Of a stretch of DNA of 14,807 nucleotides, positions 1 through 6,299 are shown piece after piece. Below the pieces are notes generated by a model that worked only from the letters and a program-made list of their open reading frames with translations, was not told the DNA's origin and searched no databases. Within the stretch, counting starts at the first letter, position 1. Every line of letters starts with the position of its first letter. The translations under genes were made by a program, and so were the position numbers. Source of the DNA: Holophagaceae bacterium UBA706 (GTDB lineage Bacteria > Acidobacteriota > Holophagae > Holophagales > Holophagaceae); the NCBI GenBank assembly GCA_002298155.1, contig DBME01000056.1, forward strand, positions 1-14,807, written 5' to 3'.

Positions 1-437
1 GCGTGCTTGGCTTCCAGGAGCTCCCGGTGCTGCTGCATGTCCAGGATCTGCAGGTCGCGGATGGTCACCTGGGTCATGGAGGCGTCCATGTGGGCCTTGA
101 CCTCGTTCCAGGCCTTGTGGAGGGGGCAGGGGTTCTCGTGGTTGTCGCAGCGGGCGAAACCCATGACGCAGCCGGACATGGTCTCGATGCCCTCCAGGGC
201 GGCCACCACTTCGCCCACAGTGATGCGGTGGGCGGGGCGTGCCAGGCGGAAGCCCCCGCGGGGACCCCGCACGGACTGGAGGATGCCTTCCTGGGCCAGG
301 GACTGGAGGATCTTGGCGAGGTACGGGCCCGGCAGCTCCAGATGGGAAGCAAGGTCCTTGGCCAAACTGTACGTCCCGTCCTCCGGCATGGCGGCCAGGG
401 CCCGGAGTGCGTAGCCTGAAGCGGTCGAGAAGAGCAT
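1..437 (-). CDS. Rrf2-family transcriptional regulator with Fe-S cysteines (3' end off window)
   Basis: Reading the minus strand from an ATG at 437 gives 145 codons with no stop before the window edge; Rrf2 proteins are usually about 140-160 residues, so little is missing. It starts MLFSTASGYALRAL. A winged helix-turn-helix covers roughly residues 1-75, with the family signature VRGPRGGFRLAR at 56-67. Three cysteines, C90, C97 and C104, are spaced C-X6-C-X6-C in the position that binds a [2Fe-2S] or [4Fe-4S] cluster in IscR, NsrR and RsrR. It is therefore probably a redox-, iron-, NO- or cysteine-responsive repressor; the effector cannot be told from sequence. It lies 64 nt downstream of a Crp/Fnr gene on the same strand, but the AT-rich gap with a promoter-like sequence suggests its own transcript. 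The ribosome-binding site is AGAGGAAA just before the ATG. Family call firm, ligand unknown. Confidence 0.88.
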   Translation of the reverse strand, partial: MLFSTASGYALRALAAMPEDGTYSLAKDLASHLELPGPYLAKILQSLAQEGILQSVRGPRGGFRLARPAHRITVGEVVAALEGIETMSGCVMGFARCDNHENPCPLHKAWNEVKAHMDASMTQVTIRDLQILDMQQHRELLEAKH

Positions 438-444
438 CGCGTTT

Positions 445-486
445 CCTCTACTAATAAAGGATAGGCGGGTCTTCTTAAAAAACCAA
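445..486 (-). promoter_or_regulatory. Candidate promoter and operator of the Rrf2 gene
   Basis: The gap 438-501 is strikingly AT-rich against G+C-rich surroundings. On the minus strand a -35-like TTGGTT (481-486) and a -10-like TATCCT (458-463) are separated by exactly 17 nt, placing transcription start near 451, about 14 nt before the ATG. An imperfect 21-bp palindrome (445-465, CCTnTnCT-N5-AGnAnAGG, 6 of 10 arm positions paired) covers the -10 and start region. That is where an autorepressing Rrf2 protein would bind. Each element is weak alone; the geometry is the argument. Confidence 0.4.
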
Positions 487-501
487 CGTAAAACTTAGGC
501 G

Positions 502-1140
502 TTATTGCGTCCTTCGCCGCGTGAGGGTGGTCCCCTCCACCCGGATAACTCCTTCATCCTGAAGCGTCCGGAGGCGCCGGGACAGGGTTTCGGGCGTCAT
601 CCCCAGTTGGGCGGCCAGGGTCTTCTTTGTGACCGGAAGCACAAGGGAACCACCAGCCGGAACGTGCTCCCGGATCCAGGTCCGCAACCGGTCCTCGCTG
701 TCCGAGCCGGTGAGCTGTTCCACCTTGTGGATGAGCTTGCGCAGCCACACCGCCTGGGCGTGGATGATGGCCACGGCGAGGTCCGGATCCTCCCGCATGG
801 CGCCCAGGAACGCGGCCTTGGGGAAGTGGAACACCCGCGAGGGCTTCACGGCCGTGGCCGTGGCGGGGAAGGCCTCGCCGCCGAAGAGCGCGGCCTCGGC
901 GAAGCTGTTCACCGGCGTCACCACCGCCAGGGTGGGGTGGGCGCCCGGGGTCCCGCCGGCGCGGGTGAGCTGGATGGCGCCTTCCACCAGGACATAGAAC
1001 CCGGTGCAGGGGTCGTTCTCCATGAAGAGCATGCCCTCGGGATCGAGGGTCCGCGAGGTGGCAATGCGGCCCAGGCGCTCGCACTGGGCGGGCTGGAGGG
1101 TGGAAAAGAGGGGGGCGGCGGACCAGGGCGGGAGAAGCAT
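502..1140 (-). CDS. Crp/Fnr-family transcriptional regulator
   Basis: A 212-residue protein from the ATG at 1140; a TTG at 1158 would add 6 residues but has no better ribosome-binding site. Residues about 10-120 form a cyclic-nucleotide-binding-type beta-roll, with the typical FYVLVEGAIQL segment (48-58) and FAEAALFGGEAFPATATA (80-97). A dimerisation helix follows at about 120-145. The C-terminal Crp winged helix has a recognition helix in LGMTPETLSRRLRTLQDEG (179-197). Only two cysteines occur (C20, C45), so the four-Cys [4Fe-4S] arrangement of FNR is absent. The protein is more likely of the Dnr/haem, cAMP-independent or ligand-unknown type. It lies downstream of lnt and upstream of an Rrf2 gene, all on the minus strand. 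Pairing of two stress or redox regulator families suggests control of respiration or nitrosative or oxidative stress (inference). Confidence 0.88.
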   Translation of the reverse strand: MLLPPWSAAPLFSTLQPAQCERLGRIATSRTLDPEGMLFMENDPCTGFYVLVEGAIQLTRAGGTPGAHPTLAVVTPVNSFAEAALFGGEAFPATATAVKPSRVFHFPKAAFLGAMREDPDLAVAIIHAQAVWLRKLIHKVEQLTGSDSEDRLRTWIREHVPAGGSLVLPVTKKTLAAQLGMTPETLSRRLRTLQDEGVIRVEGTTLTRRRTQ

Positions 1141-1188
1141 GGACCCAGCATAGGCCAACTGAGCGCTAAAAACAGGATCTGGCCGGTT

Positions 1189-2688
1189 TCAGTGCGCAGG
1201 CTCCGATTTTCCGCGCCAGGCCAGCGCCCCCAGGAGCGCGAGGATGAGCACGGCCAGGAGGCCCGGAACCAGCCAGGGGCAGCGCGCGGGGGTGGCCACC
1301 GGCGACCAGACGAGATGGAAGCTGTGGGCGGCCTCCGTCATGGGCTCGCCCCACAGGACCCAGGAACCGTCCTCCCGGAAGATCCCCGACTTGCCCGTCA
1401 GGGTGGCCCGCAGCAGGGGCAGTCCCGTTTCCACGGCCCGCAGGCGGATCTGGGCGGCGTGGAGGTCGGTGGCGGGACTGCGGTCGAACCAGCCGTCGTT
1501 GGTGTGGTTGGTGAGGAGTTCGCCACCGGCGATGCGGATCCCCTGGGCCGTGCGGCCTTCCAGGAGGGCCTCGCTGCAGATGAGGGGGTGGACCCGCAGG
1601 GGGCCCTGGGGTGTCGGCACGGTGAAGCTGGAACCGGGTCCCAGGACGCCGGCCTCGGCGGAGTAGAAGTCCAGCTGTGGGTCCAGCCAGTCCCGCACGG
1701 CGGGGGGGCCCGGCATCCGCTCGCCGAAGGGCATGGGCACGACCTTGGCCTGGAGGAAGCTGGGCTGGCCCGGGCCCTCGCCCCGCAGCAGGTTGTAGCG
1801 GCCGCCCTCCGTGCCGTAGAGCCAGGCCACGCCACGGCGGCCGGCCTCCAGGGGCAGGCGTGGGTTGGGGGCCCGGTCGCCCCGGCCCAGCACGGCGCTC
1901 TCGGGCCACAGGACGAGGGTGGCGGTGCCGGGGCGGGGCAGGCGGGCCCGGGCGAGCTCGGCATCGGTGCGGGCCCACATCTCCTGCTCCATGCCGGGCC
2001 GGCGAACGCCGGGCAGGAAGCCGGGCTGGATCATCACCACGTCCAGTTCGCGCTGGGGTCCCCGGGGCAGCAGCCGCCAGACACCCGCGAAGGAGGCCAG
2101 GAGGAGGACCAGCAGGGCAGGGGCGGCCAGGCGAGACCGCCAGGGAGCTTCCCGGGCCACCTGGAAGCCCATCCAAGCACCCAGGCCCCAGAGCAGGGCG
2201 GCGAGGCCGTGGGTGCCCAGGAAGGCCGCGCCCCGGGCCAGCCAAGGCACCCCGCCCAGGGGGGCGCCGAAGCTGAAGTCGTAGATGTGGAACCCATAGG
2301 CGGCCCAGAGGACCAGCGCCGCTGCCGCGGCCAGGGAGCCCGCCAGGGGGCTGCGGCGTCCGGCCCACCGGCCCAGGACCGCCACCACGGTGAGCCCCAG
2401 GGCCTCGTAGGCGAAGAAGAGCACGGCCACCCCCAGGGCGGCCGGGTAGGGCATGGGGGCCTTGCTGTGCATGACCTCGGGCACCCAGTGGAACCCGCCC
2501 ACGGTGCCCGCCAGGAGCCCCAGGAAGATCCATCCGGCGCGCCGGCCCCGTCCCAGGGCCCAGAAGATGGCCACGGGCAGGAGGAAGGCCGCCACGGCCT
2601 CGGGATAGCCCCGGCCCGAGGGCAGGGGGAAGCGGTTGGACACCACGTAGAGCAGGGCGATGAGGAGGGTGTCCCGGAGCGCCTTCAC
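1189..2688 (-). CDS. lnt: Apolipoprotein N-acyltransferase
   Basis: Transfers an acyl chain from phospholipid to the alpha-amino group of the N-terminal diacylglyceryl-cysteine of lipoproteins, the last step of lipoprotein maturation in diderm bacteria; acts in the inner membrane with the catalytic domain facing the periplasm. The protein has 499 residues, close to the family norm. Hydrophobic segments fill about 5-205, a nitrilase-like domain spans about 213-465, and a last membrane helix lies at about 472-491. The Glu-Lys-Cys triad is visible: E263 in WPESA, K315 in KVVPMPFGE and C371 in ICSEALLEG. The downstream TNHTNDGWFD motif (393-402) is also present. The start codon is GTG at 2688 and overlaps the TGA of the upstream RNA methyltransferase as GTGA, implying translational coupling. 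The two genes have no metabolic link that I know of. Confidence 0.93.
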   Translation of the reverse strand: MKALRDTLLIALLYVVSNRFPLPSGRGYPEAVAAFLLPVAIFWALGRGRRAGWIFLGLLAGTVGGFHWVPEVMHSKAPMPYPAALGVAVLFFAYEALGLTVVAVLGRWAGRRSPLAGSLAAAAALVLWAAYGFHIYDFSFGAPLGGVPWLARGAAFLGTHGLAALLWGLGAWMGFQVAREAPWRSRLAAPALLVLLLASFAGVWRLLPRGPQRELDVVMIQPGFLPGVRRPGMEQEMWARTDAELARARLPRPGTATLVLWPESAVLGRGDRAPNPRLPLEAGRRGVAWLYGTEGGRYNLLRGEGPGQPSFLQAKVVPMPFGERMPGPPAVRDWLDPQLDFYSAEAGVLGPGSSFTVPTPQGPLRVHPLICSEALLEGRTAQGIRIAGGELLTNHTNDGWFDRSPATDLHAAQIRLRAVETGLPLLRATLTGKSGIFREDGSWVLWGEPMTEAAHSFHLVWSPVATPARCPWLVPGLLAVLILALLGALAWRGKSEPAH

Positions 2689-3455
2689 GGGCGGGCCCTC
2701 CGGCGCCGGGCGGCCTCGTGGCAGGCGATGCCCGCGGCCACGGCGGCGTTGAGGCTCTCCACGCCCACGGTGGGGATGGCCACCCGGAGGATCCCCCCGG
2801 GCAGGTCCGCGCCCTGGAACCCGTGGCCCTCGTTGCCCACGAGGATGCGCACCCGTCCCTCCAGGGGGGCCTGATCCAGGGGCAGGGCCCCCTCGCCCCC
2901 GTCCAGGGCCAGCCAGTGGCCCTCGTCCAGGTCGAGGGTCTCCCGGCGCCGCAGAGGCATGAGGAACGCGGCCCCCATGCTGCCCCGCAGGGTACGGGGG
3001 GCGAAGGGATCGGCGCAGCCGGGGCCCAGGACCGCCTCCTGGAAGCCGAAGGCGGCGGCGCTGCGGAGGATGGCGCCCAGGTTGCCGGGGTCCTGGATGC
3101 CCCAGGGGATGATGACCCGGTCAGGGAGGGGCCCTTCGGGGGCGGGGGCCAGGGCGGCGAGGAGGATGTGCTCGGGGGGGCTGCCGGCGTCCGCCAGGTC
3201 CCGCATGAGGGCTTCGCCCAGCACCAGGAGGGGCAGGCGGAGGGTCCGCTCCAGGGGGTGGGGCTTGGCGCCCTCCAGGCGGAGCCAGGTCTCGGGCTGG
3301 AGCCGGTCCGCGGCGGGCGCCCCGTGCCAGGCCTCGATGAGCTTGGATCCCAGGAGGAGGGCATGGGTCCGCCGCCCGCCGCCGGCCGCGCAGAGGGCCC
3401 GCAGGGCCTTGAACCTGGGGTTGGCCCGGCTTGTGATCAGGTTCTCAATTTCCAT
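2685..3455 (-). CDS. TrmH/SpoU-family RNA 2'-O-ribose methyltransferase
   Basis: A SAM-dependent SPOUT (trefoil-knot) enzyme that methylates a ribose 2'-hydroxyl in rRNA or tRNA. From the ATG at 3455 it has 256 residues. The N-terminal part (about 1-100, beginning MEIENLITSRANPRFKAL) looks like the substrate-binding domain of RlmB- and TsnR-like members. The three SpoU motifs follow: motif 1 DPGNLGAILRSAAAFG (122-137, with N125 and R131), motif 2 LVGNEGHGF (205-213), and motif 3 IPTVGVESLNAAVA (227-240). The frame stays open to an ATG at 3527, but the 24 extra residues resemble no family N terminus and run into the divergent transporter's promoter, so the internal start is preferred. The target nucleotide cannot be assigned from sequence; RlmB-like or TsnR-like are both possible. 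It overlaps lnt by 4 nt. Confidence 0.9.
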   Translation of the reverse strand: MEIENLITSRANPRFKALRALCAAGGGRRTHALLLGSKLIEAWHGAPAADRLQPETWLRLEGAKPHPLERTLRLPLLVLGEALMRDLADAGSPPEHILLAALAPAPEGPLPDRVIIPWGIQDPGNLGAILRSAAAFGFQEAVLGPGCADPFAPRTLRGSMGAAFLMPLRRRETLDLDEGHWLALDGGEGALPLDQAPLEGRVRILVGNEGHGFQGADLPGGILRVAIPTVGVESLNAAVAAGIACHEAARRRRARP

Positions 3456-3528
3456 GCCTTCCAGCCTAGCGTGAAGGAAAGCATAGGACACTTCCCGGGA
3501 ACAGGGCAGAATCGAACCATCGTCCACT

Positions 3529-3557
3529 TTGCGCCGAGCAACACCGGCCTGTACTAA
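3529..3557 (+). promoter_or_regulatory. Candidate promoter of the OPT transporter
   Basis: TTGCGC (3529-3534) and TACTAA (3552-3557) are separated by 17 nt, and transcription would start near 3564. A strong ribosome-binding site, AGGGGGAA (3567-3574), precedes the ATG at 3578 by a few bases. Each hexamer matches the sigma-70 consensus only about half, so the call rests on spacing and on the position in the divergent gap 3456-3577. A perfect 10-bp palindrome TTCCCGGGAA sits at 3492-3501, between the two divergent genes, and could be an operator. Confidence 0.35.
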
Positions 3558-3577
3558 AGCCTGAACAGGGGGAACTG

Positions 3578-5863
3578 ATGCAACCGTTCGTATCCTCGGA
3601 CCAGAACCTGAAGGAATTCTCCTTCCGGGCCGTCCTCATCGGTCTGGTGCTCGCCGTCGTCCTCGGCGCGGCCAACGCCTACCTCGGCCTGAAGGCCGGC
3701 ATGACCATCGCCGCCACCTACCCCGCCGCCGTCATCGGGATGGCCCTCATCAAGCTGATGAAGGGCACCATCCTGGAAGAGAACATGGCCCGGACCGTGG
3801 GCAGCATCGGCGAGAGCGTGGCCGCCGGCGCCATCTTCACCATCCCCGCCTTCGTCATCGGCGGCATCTGGCAGAAGTTCTTCACCGTCGGGCACTACTT
3901 CACCAGCGCCCTGATCATGTTCGCCGGCGGCGTGCTGGGCATCATGTTCGTGGCCCTGCTCCGCCGGGTCATGGTCGAGGACGCCGAGCTGCCCTACCCC
4001 GAGAGCGTGGCGGCCGCCGAGATCCACAAGGCCGGCGCCCGCGGCGGCAACGGCACCAGCTTCCTGTTCGGCGCCATGGGCATCGGCGCCATCATCAAGG
4101 CCCTGGTGGAAGTGCAGCTCTTCAAGACCACCTGGGAGATGTTCGTGGGCTTCAAGAGCCAGATCATCAACCTGGGCTCGACCCTCAAGGTCAAGGTGCT
4201 GGGCGGCCTGCCCCTGAGCTCCCCGGGCATCAGCCCCGCCTACATGGGCGTCGGCTACATCATCGGCCCCAAACTGGGCGCCCTGAACTTCTCCGGCGGC
4301 GTCATCGCCTGGGGCCTGCTGGTTCCCATCATCACCTACTTCATGGCCCCCAGCCTCTACCCCGACGGCACCAGCGCCGAGAACTGGCTGGCCCTCTCCG
4401 TGCAGGTGTGGAAGTCCATCGTCCGTCCCATGGCCATCGGCGGCATGCTGGTGGGCGCCAGCTTCACCCTTTTCAAGATGCGCAAGAGCCTGGCGGTGGG
4501 CCTCACCCGTTCCGTCTCCGACGTGAAGAAGGCCGCCTCCGGCGAACAGACGGTTGACCGCGTCAACCGCGACCTCCACATCATGTGGGTCATGGCCGGC
4601 ATCGGCTTCGTGGGCCTGATCACCTTCGTCATGACCTGGCAGCTGTTCAAGCTCAACCTCCTGGTCTCCCTGGTGGCCGCCCTGGTCATGATCATCCTGG
4701 GCTTCTTCTTCGCCGCCATCTCCGGCTACCTTGTCGGCATCATGGGCTCCAGCAACAACCCCATCTCCGGCCTCACCCTCACCGCCCTGGTGGTCACCGC
4801 CCTGGTGATGGTGCTGCTGGGCGTCAAGGGCAAGGAAGGCGTCGCGGCCGTGCTGGGCGTGGCCGCCATCGTCTGCGTCAGCGCCGCCGTGGCGGGCGAG
4901 ATGCTCCAGGACCTCAAGGTCGGCCACATCCTGGGCGGCACGCCCTGGCGCATGGAGATCGGCGACATCCTCGGCGTGCTCCTGGCCTCCCTGGTCCTGT
5001 TCGTGCCCCTGATGGTGCTCCACGAGGGCGACATCAAGGCCCAGGCCTCGGACAAGGTCCACGTGCTCGTCGACACCCGGGTCAAGGCCCTCAAGGAGAC
5101 CCCCGACGTCAAGGTGAAGTACGAAGGCACCCAGGCCAAGCTCCAGGGCCAGGAAGTGACCGTCGAAACGCTCGAGAAGATGACCTCCGAAGCCCGCACC
5201 GAGTTCCTCGCCCCCTCCATCAAGATCACCTACAGCGGAGCCCGGGCTGACCTGCGCGGCGACTACACCCTGCAGGACATCCTCACCAAGGGCGCCGACG
5301 AGAAGAAGGAACTCCTGAACCTGGACGCCGGCTTCGGCTCCAAGAAGCTCTCCGCGCCCCAGGCCGGCCTGATGGCCATGCTCAGCCGCGGCATCGTGGA
5401 AGGCACCATGCCCTGGCCCCTGATCATCGTGGGCATGCTCATGGGCGTCGCCTTCATCCTCATGCAGGTGCGCAGCCCGATGCTCGTCAGCGTCGGCATG
5501 TATCTGCCCCTCGAGACCACCTTCGCCATCTTCCTGGGCGGCGCGGTCAAGGGCGTGGTGGACATGATCGGCGCCAAGCGCGGCCTCAATGAGGCCCAGA
5601 AGGTCCGGGTCGAGAACAACGGCGTGCTGCTAGCCGCCGGCCTGATCGCCGGCGAGGCCCTCATCGGCCTGCTGTTCGCCGCCCTCCAGTTCGCGGAGAA
5701 GGACTACAAGCTCACGTCCCTGATCTGGGGCAAGGGCGCCGCCCCCGGCGCCTTCGTGGTCAGCCTGCTGATCCTGGCCGGCATCTCCATCTACCTGGTG
5801 CTGGTGCCCCTGGCCAACGCCGGTGCCGCCGACGAGCCCGCGCCTCCCAGCGCGAACTTCTGA
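3578..5863 (+). CDS. OPT-family oligopeptide/metallophore transporter with a soluble insert
   Basis: A polytopic inner-membrane transporter of the oligopeptide transporter (OPT) family, TIGR00733-like branch, whose members are thought to carry peptides or metal chelates by proton coupling; the substrate here is unknown. The 761 residues contain about 14-16 hydrophobic segments. Recognisable conserved stretches are AYLGLKAGMTIAATYPAAVI (34-53), the SSNNPISGLT motif (391-400), EMLQDLKVGHILGGTPWR (441-458) and LSAPQAGLMAMLSRGI (591-606). It is longer than usual because about 105 mostly hydrophilic residues (about 484-588) sit between two membrane segments where relatives have a short loop. Within the insert a 24-25-residue unit is repeated (511-535 and 548-571). 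The gene is monocistronic: its own promoter-like region and ribosome-binding site upstream, and a strong terminator downstream. Codon use is the same as its neighbours. Confidence 0.9.
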   Translation: MQPFVSSDQNLKEFSFRAVLIGLVLAVVLGAANAYLGLKAGMTIAATYPAAVIGMALIKLMKGTILEENMARTVGSIGESVAAGAIFTIPAFVIGGIWQKFFTVGHYFTSALIMFAGGVLGIMFVALLRRVMVEDAELPYPESVAAAEIHKAGARGGNGTSFLFGAMGIGAIIKALVEVQLFKTTWEMFVGFKSQIINLGSTLKVKVLGGLPLSSPGISPAYMGVGYIIGPKLGALNFSGGVIAWGLLVPIITYFMAPSLYPDGTSAENWLALSVQVWKSIVRPMAIGGMLVGASFTLFKMRKSLAVGLTRSVSDVKKAASGEQTVDRVNRDLHIMWVMAGIGFVGLITFVMTWQLFKLNLLVSLVAALVMIILGFFFAAISGYLVGIMGSSNNPISGLTLTALVVTALVMVLLGVKGKEGVAAVLGVAAIVCVSAAVAGEMLQDLKVGHILGGTPWRMEIGDILGVLLASLVLFVPLMVLHEGDIKAQASDKVHVLVDTRVKALKETPDVKVKYEGTQAKLQGQEVTVETLEKMTSEARTEFLAPSIKITYSGARADLRGDYTLQDILTKGADEKKELLNLDAGFGSKKLSAPQAGLMAMLSRGIVEGTMPWPLIIVGMLMGVAFILMQVRSPMLVSVGMYLPLETTFAIFLGGAVKGVVDMIGAKRGLNEAQKVRVENNGVLLAAGLIAGEALIGLLFAALQFAEKDYKLTSLIWGKGAAPGAFVVSLLILAGISIYLVLVPLANAGAADEPAPPSANF
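5108..5290 (+). repeat. Two-copy protein repeat inside the OPT transporter insert
   Basis: The encoded segments VKVKYEGTQAKLQGQEVTVE (start of copy 1, residues 511-535) and IKITYSGARADLRGDYTLQD (start of copy 2, residues 548-571) align as [VI]-K-[VI]-x-Y-x-G-x-x-A-x-L-x-G, then Thr, Leu and Lys at matching places. They are joined by a 12-residue linker. The copies have diverged strongly at DNA level, so this is an old duplication, not a recent tandem repeat. Confidence 0.6.
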
Positions 5864-5885
5864 TCGGTCCGCACGTGATCTAACC

Positions 5886-5914
5886 AACGGGTCCCGGTCT
5901 CCGGGACCCGTTTT
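5886..5914 (+). terminator. Rho-independent terminator of the OPT gene
   Basis: A perfect 12-bp stem, AACGGGTCCCGG (5886-5897) and CCGGGACCCGTT (5901-5912), encloses the loop TCT and ends in four T residues (5911-5914). It begins 22 nt after the transporter stop codon. The T-tract is short, so some read-through is plausible. The Shine-Dalgarno sequence of the next gene begins only 5 nt after the last T. Confidence 0.88.
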
Positions 5915-5918
5915 CGTC

Positions 5919-5930
5919 AAGGAGGCCCGG
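5919..5930 (+). promoter_or_regulatory. Ribosome-binding site that fixes the PqqD-like start
   Basis: AAGGAGG at 5919-5925 is a near-perfect Shine-Dalgarno sequence placed 5 nt before a GTG at 5931. This selects the GTG over the upstream in-frame ATG at 5823, which would place the reading frame through the transporter's end and its terminator. Confidence 0.75.
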
Positions 5931-6278
5931 GTGGCCCTGACCGTCGGTGAAATGATGACCCTCGTCCCGGTGAGGGCCGTGGCCTTCGAGACCCTGGAGG
6001 ACGGCCGGGTGGTCCTGCTGCGGCCGAAGTTCCTGAGCCCCGCCATGGGCTGGATCCAGCGCCTGCTGCCCCGGCCGGTGTTCCGGGTGAAGCTGGACGC
6101 CAAGGGCGCCTTCATCTGGGGGGTCCTGGACGGGCATCGCACGGCCGCCATGGTGTGCGAAGCCGTGCGCGAGCACTTCGGCAGCGACGCCGAGCCGGTG
6201 GAGGAACGGACATTGGCCTTCCTGCACCAGATGGCCTCCGGGGGGTTCATCCGCCTGGAAACCCCCGGTACCCCTTGA
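5931..6278 (+). CDS. PqqD-like (RRE-fold) small protein
   Basis: A 115-residue protein from the GTG at 5931. Its core fits the PqqD winged-helix fold: a beta-hairpin VAFETLEDGRVVLLRP (17-32), then LDAKGAFIWGVLDGHRT (55-71, the family's LD-x-x-G-x-x-[IV]-W pattern followed by DG and T), a helix AAMVCEAVREHFG (72-84), and the closing helix and strand LAFLHQMASGGFIRLE (95-110). PqqD and related RRE domains bind a precursor peptide and present it to a radical SAM or other modifying enzyme. No such enzyme or peptide gene is visible here. The gene lies between a terminator and siaA, with 21 nt to siaA, in the same direction, so it may belong to the Sia unit. Function in this setting is unknown; it could be a peptide- or protein-binding adaptor (inference). 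Confidence 0.75.
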   Translation: MALTVGEMMTLVPVRAVAFETLEDGRVVLLRPKFLSPAMGWIQRLLPRPVFRVKLDAKGAFIWGVLDGHRTAAMVCEAVREHFGSDAEPVEERTLAFLHQMASGGFIRLETPGTP

Positions 6279-6287
6279 AGAGTCGTA

Positions 6288-6293
6288 TATATT
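6288..6293 (+). promoter_or_regulatory. Possible -10 element at the siaA start
   Basis: TATATT (6288-6293), in a short AT-rich patch between the PqqD-like stop and the siaA ATG at 6300, matches the -10 consensus at 5 of 6 positions. No convincing -35 is seen 17 nt upstream. If used, transcription would start at or next to the ATG, giving a leaderless siaA message. This fits the lack of a good Shine-Dalgarno sequence there (only AGG at 6294-6296). Confidence 0.3.
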
Positions 6294-6299
6294 AGGTTC

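Noticed and set aside
505..2874. A 789-codon plus-strand open frame opposite the Crp/Fnr gene and lnt
   Set aside because: It has low-complexity Gly/Gln/Ala/His composition and no motif. The minus strand encodes two recognisable proteins here.
3456..3527. A 24-residue N-terminal extension of the RNA methyltransferase
   Set aside because: The added residues do not resemble the family and would occupy the divergent promoter region; the ATG at 3455 begins a typical family N terminus.
3554..5062. A 502-codon antisense frame within the OPT transporter gene
   Set aside because: Asp/Gly/His/Gln-rich mirror translation of a membrane-protein gene; no domain and no ribosome-binding site of note.
5823..5930. 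An upstream ATG start for the PqqD-like protein
   Set aside because: It would translate through the end of the transporter gene and its terminator; a GTG with a near-perfect Shine-Dalgarno sequence lies at 5931.
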